A stretch of DNA of 64,000 bases, from positions 30,686 to 94,685 of the forward strand of contig DJVZ01000045.1 of the NCBI GenBank assembly GCA_002441395.1. Direction: 5' to 3'. The position numbers and the translations under genes are program-made. Of the stretch, positions 52,151 to 63,100 are shown in pieces (the stretch's first letter is position 1; every line of letters starts with the position of its first letter). The notes under the pieces are model-generated. The model worked only from the letters and a program-made list of their open reading frames with translations. It made no database searches and was not told where the DNA came from. Source of the stretch: Spirochaetaceae bacterium UBA6243 (GTDB lineage: Bacteria; Spirochaetota; Spirochaetia; Treponematales; Rectinemataceae).

Positions 52151-53404
52151 ATGAACTTGATTTCATTTGCCTGGCGCAATCTCCTCCGCAACACGCGAAG
52201 GAGCCTGCTCGCGGTACTCTCAACTTTTCTGGCGACCTTGATGGTGGTGGCCGGCAACGGACTCACTGAAGGGTTTCTCGATTCGATGGTACGAAACTAC
52301 GCCAAAAACGAGACGGGACATATACATATAACGACGGCGGCCTTCAGGGAGCGCTCGCGGTTCATGCCCGTGGACGAATACATTCCCGACGCGGACGCAT
52401 TGGCCGAGAAAATAGAAGGCTTGAGCCCGGGCTCAAGCCAGGCAGAACATCTGCTCGCCGCTCCCCGCATTCGCTTCGGCGTACTTCTCTCATCCGGACC
52501 TTACACCAAGCCGGCGGTCGTCATAGCCGGCGATCCCGAAAAGGAAAAATTCCTTCTCATGCTGAACAGAAACATCCTGCCCGGCGGTTCATACTGCGAT
52601 GAACCGGGTACCGCAATTATAGGGAGCGGGCTCGCGGCGGACCTCGAGCTCAAGGTCGGCGACACGCTCAAAACTGTCGCCACGCGATCCGATGGCGGCA
52701 TCGGGTTCAAATCGCTCAGGGTTTCGGGCATTTTCCAGACAGGAACGAACGCGCTCGATGGCTCGATGTTTCAGATGCGCCTCGATGACGCCCAAACAAT
52801 GCTCGCCATGCCGGGCGGGGCGCAGCAGATTCTCGTGATGCTGCCGGACTACCGACAGGCGAACGCGTGGCAGAAAAAAATCAGTGGCGCGCTGAGTACT
52901 GAAGAGTCTGCGAATCTTTCGGTCCTCCCCTGGTCGGCGATCGGCGAATATCCGAAGGTCATTCAGCTCGCAGAGGCGATCTATATAGGCATGTGGTTCT
53001 TCATCGCGCTCCTGGGAGCGTTCATCATCGCGAACATCATGACGATGGTCGTGCTCGAGCGGCGAAGGGAAACAGGCATTCTGATGGCCATGGGAATGCC
53101 GCCGGCGAAAATTGTGCTTTCCTTCCTTATAGAAGGCACAATGCTGGGCCTGGGCGGATCGGTGCTCGGTACGGCGGCGGGAATTGCCTTCAACGCGACC
53201 TTCTCGCGCAAGGGATTCGATTTTTCCAGCGCGCTCGCGGGCTTTTCCTGGCCGATCGACAACACCATAAGGCCGACGATATCGCTCTCCGGAGTGCTGT
53301 CGGGGATTCTGTTCTGCACGGTCGCGGCGGCCCTCATGTCATTCTTGCCCTCATGGCGTGCCTCGAGGATGAAAGTTGTCGATGCGCTCAAAGCAGTTCA
53401 ATAA
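52151..53404 (+). CDS. FtsX/MacB-type ABC permease 2
   Basis: 417 residues with the same architecture as permease 1 but divergent in sequence: SFAWRNLLRNTRRSLLAVLST at the N terminus, a periplasmic domain, and RRRETGILMAMGMPPAKIVLSFLIEG before the last helices. Two different permeases with one ATPase resemble LolCDE. GGAGGGAAGG precedes the ATG. Confidence 0.9.
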   Translation: MNLISFAWRNLLRNTRRSLLAVLSTFLATLMVVAGNGLTEGFLDSMVRNYAKNETGHIHITTAAFRERSRFMPVDEYIPDADALAEKIEGLSPGSSQAEHLLAAPRIRFGVLLSSGPYTKPAVVIAGDPEKEKFLLMLNRNILPGGSYCDEPGTAIIGSGLAADLELKVGDTLKTVATRSDGGIGFKSLRVSGIFQTGTNALDGSMFQMRLDDAQTMLAMPGGAQQILVMLPDYRQANAWQKKISGALSTEESANLSVLPWSAIGEYPKVIQLAEAIYIGMWFFIALLGAFIIANIMTMVVLERRRETGILMAMGMPPAKIVLSFLIEGTMLGLGGSVLGTAAGIAFNATFSRKGFDFSSALAGFSWPIDNTIRPTISLSGVLSGILFCTVAAALMSFLPSWRASRMKVVDALKAVQ

Positions 53405-53415
53405 GGTGGAGACCT

Positions 53416-54204
53416 ATGAGAGTTCAAAAATCCCGTTCAAAAATACGCTTCCCCGCGATCGTCGCAATCCTGTGCGTGGCTGGCGTCATCTCTGTTTCGG
53501 CACAGGCAGCCGCAGGCGGCGGGTTTTCCCGGGAAGCGCAGGCGATCCTCGACGCCATCGACGCGGCCCAACAGTACTCGAGCATCTCCTACGTCGGGAT
53601 GATGGAGATCACCCAGGGTTCGCGCGTGCTCAAGAAACAATTCGCCGCCTATGCGCGGGGTAAGGACCGCGTGTTCCTAGAATTCAGCAACCCTGAGGAC
53701 CGGGGAGTTCGCATGCTGCGCCTCGGCTCCTCGATCTGGATGTACTTCCCGTCGGAGAGAGACACTGTCCGCATATCGGGCAGCCTCATGCGCCAGGGAC
53801 TGATGGGTTCCAACCTGAGTTATGAGGAAGTCGCGGAAGGAGAAAGCCTGAAAGATTTCTACAGCGCGGAAATACTGCGGGAGGAAACGCTCGACGGCCA
53901 GCCCTGCAAAGTACTCAAGCTCAGCTCATCGAGAACCGATATCTCCTATCCGGTACGGATACTCTGGGTCGACAATACGCGGGAAATACCTCTCAAAATC
54001 GAACTGTACGCACGCAGCGGCATCCTCATGAAAACAATGTACATAAAGAATGTCGAACCCATCAGCGGGCGACTTCTGCCCACTACTGTCGAAATCGTCG
54101 ACGCGCTCAAGAAAAATTCGAAAACCCTGTTTTCAATGGACTCGGTTAGGCTCGACATTATGCTGACTGACAGTATGTTTTCGATGGAGGCGCTGACAAA
54201 GTGA
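53416..54204 (+). CDS. LolA-like outer-membrane lipoprotein-sorting protein
   Basis: 262 residues. A signal peptide (FPAIVAILCVAGVISVSAQA) has no lipobox at the cleavage site, so the protein is probably a soluble periplasmic carrier. The mature part matches the LolA/LppX-like half-barrel family (PF17131 type): VGMMEITQGSRVLKKQFAAYARG, DRVFLEFSNPEDRGVRMLRLG, SSIWMYFPSERDTVRISGS and IPLKIELYARSG. It may ferry the exporter's cargo across the periplasm. Its stop overlaps the next gene's GTG by four bases. Confidence 0.87.
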   Translation: MRVQKSRSKIRFPAIVAILCVAGVISVSAQAAAGGGFSREAQAILDAIDAAQQYSSISYVGMMEITQGSRVLKKQFAAYARGKDRVFLEFSNPEDRGVRMLRLGSSIWMYFPSERDTVRISGSLMRQGLMGSNLSYEEVAEGESLKDFYSAEILREETLDGQPCKVLKLSSSRTDISYPVRILWVDNTREIPLKIELYARSGILMKTMYIKNVEPISGRLLPTTVEIVDALKKNSKTLFSMDSVRLDIMLTDSMFSMEALTK

Positions 54205-55427
54205 AGGTTTTGGAGCAACGCCGGAAAGTGCCGCTGCGGGCAAGCGGGGGCCGGAAGGATCAGAGCAGCCATGGCGCTTGCCGAGAGGACACCGGCCGAG
54301 CCCGCAGTCCGCGCGCGCTTTCATTCATGCGCATTTTCGGGGCCGCAGCCTTGGGTGCGTGGGTAATGTTATGCCCGTACCGTTCCTCGGCTCAGTCCGC
54401 GAGCCTCGTGTTCACCTCGACGACGGGGGTCGCCACGGGTGTTGCGGCGCTGAGCGCCACCCCAAGTGCCGGTTTCGACGAAGAAATTGTGCTCAATGGG
54501 CGCCTGCAGACAGGGCCGCTCCGTGTCACCGCGCTCACGTCGGTGAGTTTTTCCACGGGGTTAGCCAGCCTGGGACGCTGGTCCGTCTTCTCATCGGGCC
54601 AGACGTTGCGCTGGAGCTGGCCGGCCTGGAGTTCGAGGGCCGCGTCTCCCGATACGCTCGCGTCTATAGAGATAGAGGAGCTGGCCGCCGCGCTTTCCGG
54701 CACGCTGGCACACACGGGATTCAGGATTGAGCTGGGGAAGTTCCCCCTGAAATGGGGGGTCGGGAAGGCATTCCGCCCTTCCGACATTTTCAAAACGATG
54801 GACTACGCGTCGCTCATCCCTGCGTCCAAAGGCCTGCCCGCGGCTCGTCTGGCTCTTTTCCCCTCCCCCTTAAGCCGCTTCGAAGCCGTGGCCTCGATCG
54901 ACGGGGACTCGACAGTCACCGCAGGCGCCCGATACCTGACGGCTCTCGGCGACACGGCGGCGATCGCGGCGAGCGGCGGCCGGCGTCGCCAGACCGGGGC
55001 TGCGGACGAGTACTCGGGGTCATTCGAGGGACAGATCGATGCGGGCATTTTTACGCCGTACACCGAGCTTTCTGTCCGCACCGACGGCAGCTCTGCCTAT
55101 GCCATAACCATGCTGGGCAGCAGCCTCGCCGCCGGGGATGTCACGCTCTGGCTGGAAGGTCAGGCGAGCTTTGGCCCTGCGACGATGAATGCGCAGCTTT
55201 TCCTGCTTGGAACGTGGAAGGTCTCGGAGCTCACGAGCGTATCGATGCCTGTTTTCTGGTTCGATGACGCGCGCATTCTGTCGGCGAGCGCGCTGGCCCA
55301 GTTCCAGGGCATTCTGGATGGCAGACTCGACATCACAGCGACAGGGAGATGGCTTTCCGCAACGACCCCACCTGGTTTTCTCTGGAAATTGAGCGCATAC
55401 TGGACTCGCAGCCTCTCAACCTATTGA
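54201..55427 (+). CDS. Probable outer-membrane beta-barrel protein
   Basis: 408 residues from a GTG overlapping the previous stop, or 366 from the ATG at 54327. The latter starts directly with a signal peptide (MRIFGAAALGAWVMLCPYRSSA), but has no ribosome-binding site; the former would add a basic 42-residue extension before it. The rest consists of alternating amphipathic segments (ALTSVSFSTGLASLGRW, FRIELGKFPLKWGVGKAF, ELSVRTDGSSAYAITML, LFLLGTWKVSELTSVSM) and ends in an aromatic residue (SLSTY), as outer-membrane barrels do. It may be the terminal acceptor of the export operon. No family recognised. Confidence 0.72.
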   Translation: MKVLEQRRKVPLRASGGRKDQSSHGACREDTGRARSPRALSFMRIFGAAALGAWVMLCPYRSSAQSASLVFTSTTGVATGVAALSATPSAGFDEEIVLNGRLQTGPLRVTALTSVSFSTGLASLGRWSVFSSGQTLRWSWPAWSSRAASPDTLASIEIEELAAALSGTLAHTGFRIELGKFPLKWGVGKAFRPSDIFKTMDYASLIPASKGLPAARLALFPSPLSRFEAVASIDGDSTVTAGARYLTALGDTAAIAASGGRRRQTGAADEYSGSFEGQIDAGIFTPYTELSVRTDGSSAYAITMLGSSLAAGDVTLWLEGQASFGPATMNAQLFLLGTWKVSELTSVSMPVFWFDDARILSASALAQFQGILDGRLDITATGRWLSATTPPGFLWKLSAYWTRSLSTY

Positions 55428-55477
55428 AACCTTTTGCAACATACAGCATTATTCCTCAAACTCTCGAGGAGGATATC

Positions 55478-58400
55478 GTGTACAAACCCGTTGACCCCAA
55501 GGTCAACTTCCCTCAACAGGAAGAATCGGTCGTTCAATTCTGGGAAGAGCGAAAGATATTTCAAAAATCCATTTCGCAGCGGGAAAGTGCGCCGGAATTC
55601 GTGTTCTATGACGGCCCTCCCTTCGCTACAGGCCTTCCTCACTTCGGCCATTTTGTCCCGGGCACGATCAAGGATATTTTCCCCCGATATAAAACCATGC
55701 GCGGCTATCGCGTCGAACGGCGCTTTGGCTGGGACTGCCACGGACTCCCTGTCGAGAACCTCATCGAACAGGAACTCGGCCTCAATTCCAAAACCGACAT
55801 CGAGCGCTACGGTATCGCGGAATTCAACGAGGCCTGCAGATCCTCGGTGCTCCGTTATGTAAAGGAATGGCGCCAGATCGTCACACGCCTCGGGCGGTGG
55901 GTCGATTTTGACCACGACTACAAGACGATGGACCCCGATTACATGGAATCGATCTGGTGGGTCATCAAATCGCTCTGGGACAAGGGGCTCATCTACGAAG
56001 GGCACTATATTCTTCCGTACTGTCCGCGGTGCTCCACGGTTTTGTCGAATCACGAGCTGTCATTGGGCGGCTACAAAGATGTCCACGACCCCGCGATCAC
56101 GGTGCGGTTCAAAATAACGAGCCTCCCAGCTTCAAACACTGACCCCGCGTTCGCTGGCCTCGCGGACGGCTCCACCTACTTCGTCGCCTGGACCACGACG
56201 CCGTGGACGCTGCCCTCGAACCTCGCGCTCGCCCTCGGACCGGATATCGATTATGTCTGCGTCGTAGACGGCGACGAACGCTATATTCTCGCTGAATCAA
56301 GATTAAGCGCTTACTACAAACACCCGGAATCGCTGCAGCTGGCGTGGAAGAAAAAGGGACGCGAACTCGCAGGAATCCGTTACGAGCCACTGTTCCCCTA
56401 CTTTGCTTCGCTTTCGGAAAAGGGAGCCTTCGTGACGGTGCTCGGCGACCATGTCACCACCGAAGACGGCTCCGGCATTGTCCACACCGCGCCCGGCTTC
56501 GGCGAAGACGACTACGAAGTGCTGCGCGGCACAGGCATCCCCACAATTTGCCCCATAGACGCCGAATGCAAATTCACCGACGAAGTACCCGATTACAAAG
56601 GCATTTTTGTCAAGGACAGCGACAAGGCGATCATGGAGCGCCTCAAGCAGGAAGGCAAACTTGTAAAGCGCGACCAGATCCTGCACGCGTACCCCCATTG
56701 CTGGCGCTGCGGCAGCCCCCTCATATACCGCGCGATCTCAAGCTGGTTCGTAAAGATCGAACCTGTGAAAGGGTCCATGCTCAGGGCCAACAAGAGCGTC
56801 TACTGGGTACCTTCCCATATCCGCGACGGCCGCTTCGGCAAGTGGCTCGAAAATGCGCGCGACTGGGCGATCAGCCGCAACCGCTACTGGGGAAATCCTC
56901 TCCCCATCTGGAAATGCGACACCTGCGGCAAGACCGTCTGCGTTGGGTCCCGCAAAGAGCTCGCCGACCTCGGCGGAGACGTGCCGGAAGACCTCCACAA
57001 GCACTACATCGACAAGACTACACTTCCCTGTTCCTGTGGCGGCACGATGCACCGTATTCCCGAAGTCCTCGACTGCTGGTTCGAGTCGGGCGCAATGCCC
57101 TATGCGCAGAACCACTATCCTTTCGAAAACAAGGAAAAGTTTGAGGCGAAATTCCCCGCGGATTTCATCTGTGAAGGCCTCGATCAGACGCGTGGATGGT
57201 TCTACACTCTGACCGTCCTCGCCGCGGCGCTCTTCGACAAGCCAGCCTTCAAGGCCTGTGTCGTCAATGGCCTTGTCCTCGCCGAGGACGGCAAGAAAAT
57301 GTCCAAGAGCCTGCGCAACTACACCGATCCCTCCAAAGTCATGGACAAGTTCGGAGCCGACGCGCTGAGGCTCTTCCTCATGAATTCGGCCGTCACCAAG
57401 GCGGAAGACCTCTGCTATTCGGACGAGGGCGTAAAGGAAGTACTCAAGAGCGTCATCATCCCACTCTGGAACGCCTACAGCTTTTTCGTCACCTATGCCA
57501 ACATCGATGGATTCGTCGCGGAGGGTTTCGACTGCAGCGATGTCGAAAATCCGCTCGACACGTGGATACTGTCGGTGTGCGAGAAGCTGGTCGCCGACGT
57601 CACGGCGGGGCTGGAAGCCTACGACCTGCAGGCGGCGATAGGCCCGATGGTCGAATTTGTCGACAGTCTCAACAACTGGTATATCCGCCGTTCGCGCCGC
57701 CGCTTCTGGAAATCGGAAAACGACGCGGACAAGAAAAGCGCGTATAAAACTCTGTACAGGGTGCTGCGCCGCCTGACTTTCGTGATGGCCCCCGTCATTC
57801 CCTTCGTTACGGAGACCATCTACCAGAACCTCAAGCTCGAGGACGAACCGGAATCGATACACCTCGCCATCTGGCCGGCCGAGGAAGTGCGGTATCGGAA
57901 CCTCGACCTTGAACGGGACATGCGCATCGTCCGGCAGGCGGTCTCGATGGGCCGCGCGCTCCGTGTTGCCAACGACCTCAAGATACGCCAGCCGCTCTCT
58001 TCTGTGCAGCTCATCACCCGCCAGCCCGAAGAGCAGGAAGTGCTGACGCGCATGGAAGATATTCTCCGCGAAGAGCTCAATGTCAAATCCGTGATCATCC
58101 ACGAAAAAGAAGAGGACCTCGTAGAATATCACGCAAAGGCGAACTTCCGCGTGCTCGGCAAAGAGCTTGGCCCGGACATGAAAGAGGCGGCGACGCAAAT
58201 CGCCAACATGAGCGGGGCGGAAATTGTGCACATTCTGAACGGTGCAACAGCGCCGGTTACTCTTCGCTCAGGCCGGACCATCAGCCTCGACGCCAGCCGC
58301 GTCGAAATTGTGCGCGAAGAAAAACAGGGCCTCAAAGTGCTCAACGAAGGCACCCTCACCGTGGCGCTCGACACGACCATCACTGAGGAACTCCTGCATG

Positions 58401-58645
58401 AGGGCTATGTGCGCGACCTCATCCGCGGCATTCAGAATGCCCGAAAAGAAGCAGGCTTTGAAGTTACTGACCGGATCGTGCTGACAGTATCCGGCGATGA
58501 GGAGCTTCACGCCGCGCTCGAACGATTCAGTCAGCTCGTCGCAGAGGAAACGCTCGCGGTGAAGATCGAGTGGTCCGACCAGGCAAAGGGCATTTCGGTG
58601 GAAGCCGGGGAAAAGACCTGGACGGTGAGCCTCGCGAAGGCGTGA
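55478..58645 (+). CDS. ileS: Isoleucyl-tRNA synthetase, class II (eukaryote-like) form
   Basis: 1055 residues, longer than the usual bacterial enzyme. GLPHFGHFVPGTIKDI (HIGH-type motif at 55-58), RRFGWDCHGLPVE and KMSKS at 607-611 match the eukaryote-like IleRS branch, often less sensitive to mupirocin. The CP1 editing domain has WTTTPWTLPSN; the C-terminal extension (about 850-1055) is of the long type. The GTG at 55478 is chosen because GGAGG lies five bases upstream; it follows the barrel gene by 50 bases. Confidence 0.96.
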   Translation: MYKPVDPKVNFPQQEESVVQFWEERKIFQKSISQRESAPEFVFYDGPPFATGLPHFGHFVPGTIKDIFPRYKTMRGYRVERRFGWDCHGLPVENLIEQELGLNSKTDIERYGIAEFNEACRSSVLRYVKEWRQIVTRLGRWVDFDHDYKTMDPDYMESIWWVIKSLWDKGLIYEGHYILPYCPRCSTVLSNHELSLGGYKDVHDPAITVRFKITSLPASNTDPAFAGLADGSTYFVAWTTTPWTLPSNLALALGPDIDYVCVVDGDERYILAESRLSAYYKHPESLQLAWKKKGRELAGIRYEPLFPYFASLSEKGAFVTVLGDHVTTEDGSGIVHTAPGFGEDDYEVLRGTGIPTICPIDAECKFTDEVPDYKGIFVKDSDKAIMERLKQEGKLVKRDQILHAYPHCWRCGSPLIYRAISSWFVKIEPVKGSMLRANKSVYWVPSHIRDGRFGKWLENARDWAISRNRYWGNPLPIWKCDTCGKTVCVGSRKELADLGGDVPEDLHKHYIDKTTLPCSCGGTMHRIPEVLDCWFESGAMPYAQNHYPFENKEKFEAKFPADFICEGLDQTRGWFYTLTVLAAALFDKPAFKACVVNGLVLAEDGKKMSKSLRNYTDPSKVMDKFGADALRLFLMNSAVTKAEDLCYSDEGVKEVLKSVIIPLWNAYSFFVTYANIDGFVAEGFDCSDVENPLDTWILSVCEKLVADVTAGLEAYDLQAAIGPMVEFVDSLNNWYIRRSRRRFWKSENDADKKSAYKTLYRVLRRLTFVMAPVIPFVTETIYQNLKLEDEPESIHLAIWPAEEVRYRNLDLERDMRIVRQAVSMGRALRVANDLKIRQPLSSVQLITRQPEEQEVLTRMEDILREELNVKSVIIHEKEEDLVEYHAKANFRVLGKELGPDMKEAATQIANMSGAEIVHILNGATAPVTLRSGRTISLDASRVEIVREEKQGLKVLNEGTLTVALDTTITEELLHEGYVRDLIRGIQNARKEAGFEVTDRIVLTVSGDEELHAALERFSQLVAEETLAVKIEWSDQAKGISVEAGEKTWTVSLAKA

Positions 58646-58655
58646 CCCGCCGGGT

Positions 58656-59906
58656 TCACTGGAAAAGACCGGCGGATAAAAGCGCCGGGCTGAGATACGG
58701 CTTCACCTCGCTCCACGGCAGCACGAGGATGAACTCTCCCATATACCACGGTGCGATCTGATAGCGATCATATTCAAAACCAATGCCGCTCCCGCAGACG
58801 AAGACATCCTCGGACGGCCATATGTCAGGCTCGAAAAGGCCCAGTGTCCTGAGATCATCCTGGCCCTGATTCTTAAGCTCCGCGCGGGCGGGGTCGCCTG
58901 AATCCCTGGTGTTTGCGCCGGCCTCATTTTGTCCATTCTGAAAGCCGTGCTGCCTCACCAGCTCAGCCTTGAGGAGAGGAACAAGTCCCGCCTTCCAATC
59001 ATCTCCCGCAAAAATATCGCTGAGCCCGAGCCGCACTCCAGTTTTTCGATCGATGACGTCGAAATCCGTCGAGGCGGCCCCGTGCGCTCCTCCGTTGAAC
59101 AGATAACGCTGGGTCGCGACACTCACAAAGTCGTCCGAAATAAAAACAGGATATTCAATCTCTTCATATTCGAGCGGTGGGACAGAGCGCTGAGATTGTT
59201 CCGGCTGGACAGTCCTCTGGGACTGAGACAATTCCGCCGGCGCCTGATACACATTGAGAGAAGCCTCTTCCTGCTGCGCGCGCCTGAAGGCGGCCATCTG
59301 GTAGGGCGATTCCCCGCGCCGCAGCACTTCATCGAACGTATGCGCCTGAGATGCCTGGCCTGCACCAAGATACTGAAGACGGAGCGAAATGCCGCGCCCG
59401 TCTTTTTGTGTCTTTTTGTACTGCGCAGCCAGGATCCGCAGCCCATCGGCCGCCTTCAGGCGCGTCCCGGCAACCGTGGCTTCTTGCAGGCCGCCTGAGC
59501 CTTTGGTGTCGGGATGGACAGGAGGTCTGTAATGTACCTCGATCGAACCGTGTCTCATGGCGGTGGTCAGCTCGATCCCGTTCATGCCCCCATCACCCAG
59601 AAAAAATGTGCGCGCACTCCCGTCTGCCTTCGCTTCCACTACTCTTCCGTAGAGACCCTGCGCTCCCCATTCGAGAAATCCCTGGGCCCTGTCATCATTC
59701 GAAACGAGCACCAACCTGAACCCTTCCTGCCGATTTTCCCAGGCATCGAGCCTCGAAGAAATCCGCACAAAATCTCTAGGAAACGAAGGAGAAATAAGCT
59801 CACGGTCCGCAACGAAAAAAGCGATGAATAAAAGCGCGCCGAACAACGCAATTCCCCTTGGCACCACCATCTTGCGATGGCGCTTTTCAAAGGCACTTTC
59901 CCCGCT
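58656..59906 (-). CDS. Membrane-anchored protein with a DUF3298-type C-terminal domain
   Basis: About 416 residues. One N-terminal helix (VPRGIALFGALLFIAFFVA) should anchor it facing the periplasm. The last 170 residues resemble the DUF3298/RsiV-PdaC C-terminal domain: EYPVFISDDFVSVATQRYLFNGGAHG, then TDFDVIDRKTGVRLGLSDIF and IGFEYDRYQIAPWYMGEFILVLPW. A glutamine/serine-rich linker (near 220-250) separates it from the unknown first part. The start is uncertain; ATGs at 59906 and 13 codons downstream are both possible. It converges on ileS. Confidence 0.75.
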   Translation of the reverse strand, partial: SGESAFEKRHRKMVVPRGIALFGALLFIAFFVADRELISPSFPRDFVRISSRLDAWENRQEGFRLVLVSNDDRAQGFLEWGAQGLYGRVVEAKADGSARTFFLGDGGMNGIELTTAMRHGSIEVHYRPPVHPDTKGSGGLQEATVAGTRLKAADGLRILAAQYKKTQKDGRGISLRLQYLGAGQASQAHTFDEVLRRGESPYQMAAFRRAQQEEASLNVYQAPAELSQSQRTVQPEQSQRSVPPLEYEEIEYPVFISDDFVSVATQRYLFNGGAHGAASTDFDVIDRKTGVRLGLSDIFAGDDWKAGLVPLLKAELVRQHGFQNGQNEAGANTRDSGDPARAELKNQGQDDLRTLGLFEPDIWPSEDVFVCGSGIGFEYDRYQIAPWYMGEFILVLPWSEVKPYLSPALLSAGLFQ

Positions 59907-60156
59907 CATGAAGCATGCAACTCCTGCCGATAATATGATCGAAAAAATATCTATTCCGCACTTTTTCATGAAAAAATGTGTCATCCATACCACGAGGTGT
60001 TATAATTAACATGTAGGCAAATAATATTCGAAACTTCAAAGAAAAGAATAGAGAGAGGAGGCAGTTTAGACAAAGAAATTTTGTTTTTCTTGTTTACTCA
60101 ATCGCGATATGGTTATATCATTGAACAAAAGACTGTAATATCCCAGGAGGGTAGCG

Positions 60157-63100
60157 ATGAAATTTGTGAAACGGTTTCTCCCTGTACTGGTGGTAGTAGC
60201 ACTGATTTTTGCATCCTGTGCTACCAACACTGGCCAGGTACCACAGGGAACAGAAACTCCCCCAGCCGTCACTCAAGGCGGCCAGCAGGAGGCTCAGCCC
60301 CAAGCCCAACCGCAGCCACCTTCTGTAGAGAAATACGAGCTGCAGAATCTATTCCAGCAAGCCAATACGCTAAAAACTGAAGCGACAGATTTCGACTTGA
60401 AGTCGGTGGATCCCGATGGTTTCCTCGCTGCGGGCAACCAGCACGACGCTGTCGCTGCAGCATACAACAATCTCGTTGAGACCCCTGCCCAGTATGATGG
60501 CGTAAAGGCATATCCTTTGAAAGCTGAACTCGAGAACCTCGTCTCAACGTGGGACGCGCTCATTCAGAAAGACATGCCAATCCGTGCCGACGCGGCTGCA
60601 AAACATGCGGATGAAATGCAAGCAGCAGCGGACAATGCCGACGCGCGGACACAGGCTCCGATGCAGTACGACGCAGGACTCCGGTATTATTCGCAGGCCT
60701 CGGCATTTAAAGAAGCGTCCAATTACGCTCAGACCATCACATCGTACCAACTCGCCGCCGTGGCGTTCGACGCCGCTGCAGCGGCCGCCCAAGTGAATGT
60801 GCTCCGCGCAGACATCGAAGCAAACGGCTATTCCAAATATGAAAGCATTCAGATGTATTTCACGATGGGCGAAGACAAGTACAAAGAAGCACAAGACCTT
60901 TGGCAGAAGGATACGCTCGACGACATGAGCGCCTCGGCAGCCTCATTCAAAGAAGCCCAAAACTATTATTCATTCGTGGTCACCAAAGGTGCGGAGCTCA
61001 AGGCGCTTGAAGGCAAAGACAAGGCCTCAGGTGCCCAGGCGGAAGCCCTGCAGGTGAAGGCCGATGTCAATGCCCCCGATGAATACCAGCAGGCCTTGGA
61101 TATCCTCGCAGAAGCCGATCAAAGCATGCAGGAAGGCAGCTATGTGAAAGCGTATTCCTCATACTGGGATGCAGCGAGTGCCTTCGAGACAGCGCGCGAT
61201 GCCGCAGGTGCTAAACAACAGGAAGTCACCGATGCCATTGCAAAGGCCGAAGCTAATCTTACAGATGCGAAGGACAGGGCTTCCGAGCTCGGGCTAGAGG
61301 ACAACATCTATCTTACGGCCGCCACGGAACACCTCGATAAGGCCAAAGCCCTTAAGGAAGAAGTGCTGTACAACGATGCACTGTTCGAGACTAACGAAGT
61401 ATCCAACTACATTGGTTTGTCGGACAACTTTGTGCAGCAGGAGGCCCAGATACGGGAAAAGGCCCGCCTCGAGCAGCTTGCAAAGGATAAGGCCGCCGCC
61501 GAAGCTGCGATCGCGGATGCGAAGGCGCGCATGGCGTGGGCGGACCAGGTAGACATCCAATCGGATTATCCGAAAGAGTACAAAGACGCCTCCACCTCGA
61601 TGGCCGGTGCAGAAATAGCCTACAACAATGAGAAATACGTCCCCGCGAAGACCCTCGCGGATGAAGTATCCTCAACCCTCTCCGATGAGTTCCAGCAGCA
61701 AGTGCTCGCCGCCAGGGAGGCCGCAAAGGCAAAGGCTGCCCAGGCCGAAGAGGAAGCTCGCCAGAAAGCGGCGAACAAACAGGCCGCCGATGTTGCGATT
61801 GCCGATGCAGAGACCAGAATGGCATGGGCCAATGAGAATCAGGTCCGCAATGACTATCCGGATGAATACAAGGGTGCAAGTGTTGCGATGGTTGGCGCAT
61901 ATGTAGCCTATGGCAACGAAGACTACATGCTTTCCAAACAGAAGGCTGAAGAAGTCTCCGGCATTCTCTCCAATGATTTCCAGACTCGGGTTGCCGCAGA
62001 CCGCGCCGCGAAAGAACAGCTTGCTCAGGACAAGGCCGCGGCGGACGAAGTTATGCCGAAGGCGCGCGACCGCATGGCCTGGGCCGACCAGAACAACATC
62101 AAGGCCGACTACCCGACCGAGTACAATGATGCCTTCACCTCAATGTCTGCCGCCGAAATAGCCTACAATAATGAAAAATACGCACCTGCGACAGAGCTTG
62201 CGAATGAAGTTCTCTCGACTCTTTCGTCCGATTTTGAAACAAAAGTCGCGAGCGACAGAGCCGCCAAGGCGATGCAGGTTGAAATCGAGAAGGCAGGCAA
62301 GGCAGCGAATGCACTCGGAGCGGCACATTCCCGCATGGCGTGGGCGGATCAGGTTAAACTTGCATCGGACTACTCCGATGAATACCGCGATGCAAGCACT
62401 TCTATGCAAGCTGCCGATTCGGCTTACAGCCAGAAAGAGTATGACGCCACGGTGATTCTTGCGAACGACGTCGTCCGTATTCTGTCAGACGACTTCATGG
62501 CAAAGGTGAATGGAGAAAGAGCGGCCGCCGAGGCGGCTGTAGCCCAGCTCGCTCAAGACAAGGCCGCGGCGGATGAAGTTATGCCGAAGGCGCGCGACCG
62601 CATGGCCTGGGCCGACCAGAACAACATCAAGGCCGAGTATCCAAATGAGTACAAGGATGCCTCAACCTCGATGTCCGCCGCAGAGATATCTTACAGCAAT
62701 GAGAAATATGTTCCTGCGACTACGCTGGCAAACGAGGTTCTCTCGATATTGTCCCCGGACTTTGAGGCAAAAGTCGCCGCCGATCGGGCCGAAAAAGCCA
62801 GGCAAGCAGCGCAGGCCGCCGTTGCCCAGAACATGAAATATGCGCAGACAGCAATCGCGGACGCTCAGAGCAGGTATGACTGGGCGGCCTCCAAGAATGC
62901 GGCCAACAACTACCCCGAACTCTTCAAACAGGGTGGCGAGGCTCTCGCAGATGCCAAGACCGCTTACAATGCCCTCGATTATACCCGGGCGAAGGACCTT
63001 GCAGCACAGTCCTACTGGACGCTGATGCAGATCAATGAGTTCGCGCCGCTGCCCTCGACCTACAAAGTGCGGCTTATCCCGCAGCGCAGAGACTGTCTGT

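Noticed and set aside
56738..58231. A 497-codon open frame antisense to ileS
   Set aside because: It mirrors the codon pattern of ileS, has no ribosome-binding site and no recognisable motif; GC-rich genes often leave such frames open.
54201..58645. A T-box or other riboswitch leader for ileS
   Set aside because: Only 50 bases separate ileS from the preceding gene; there is no room for a T-box and no matching elements were seen.
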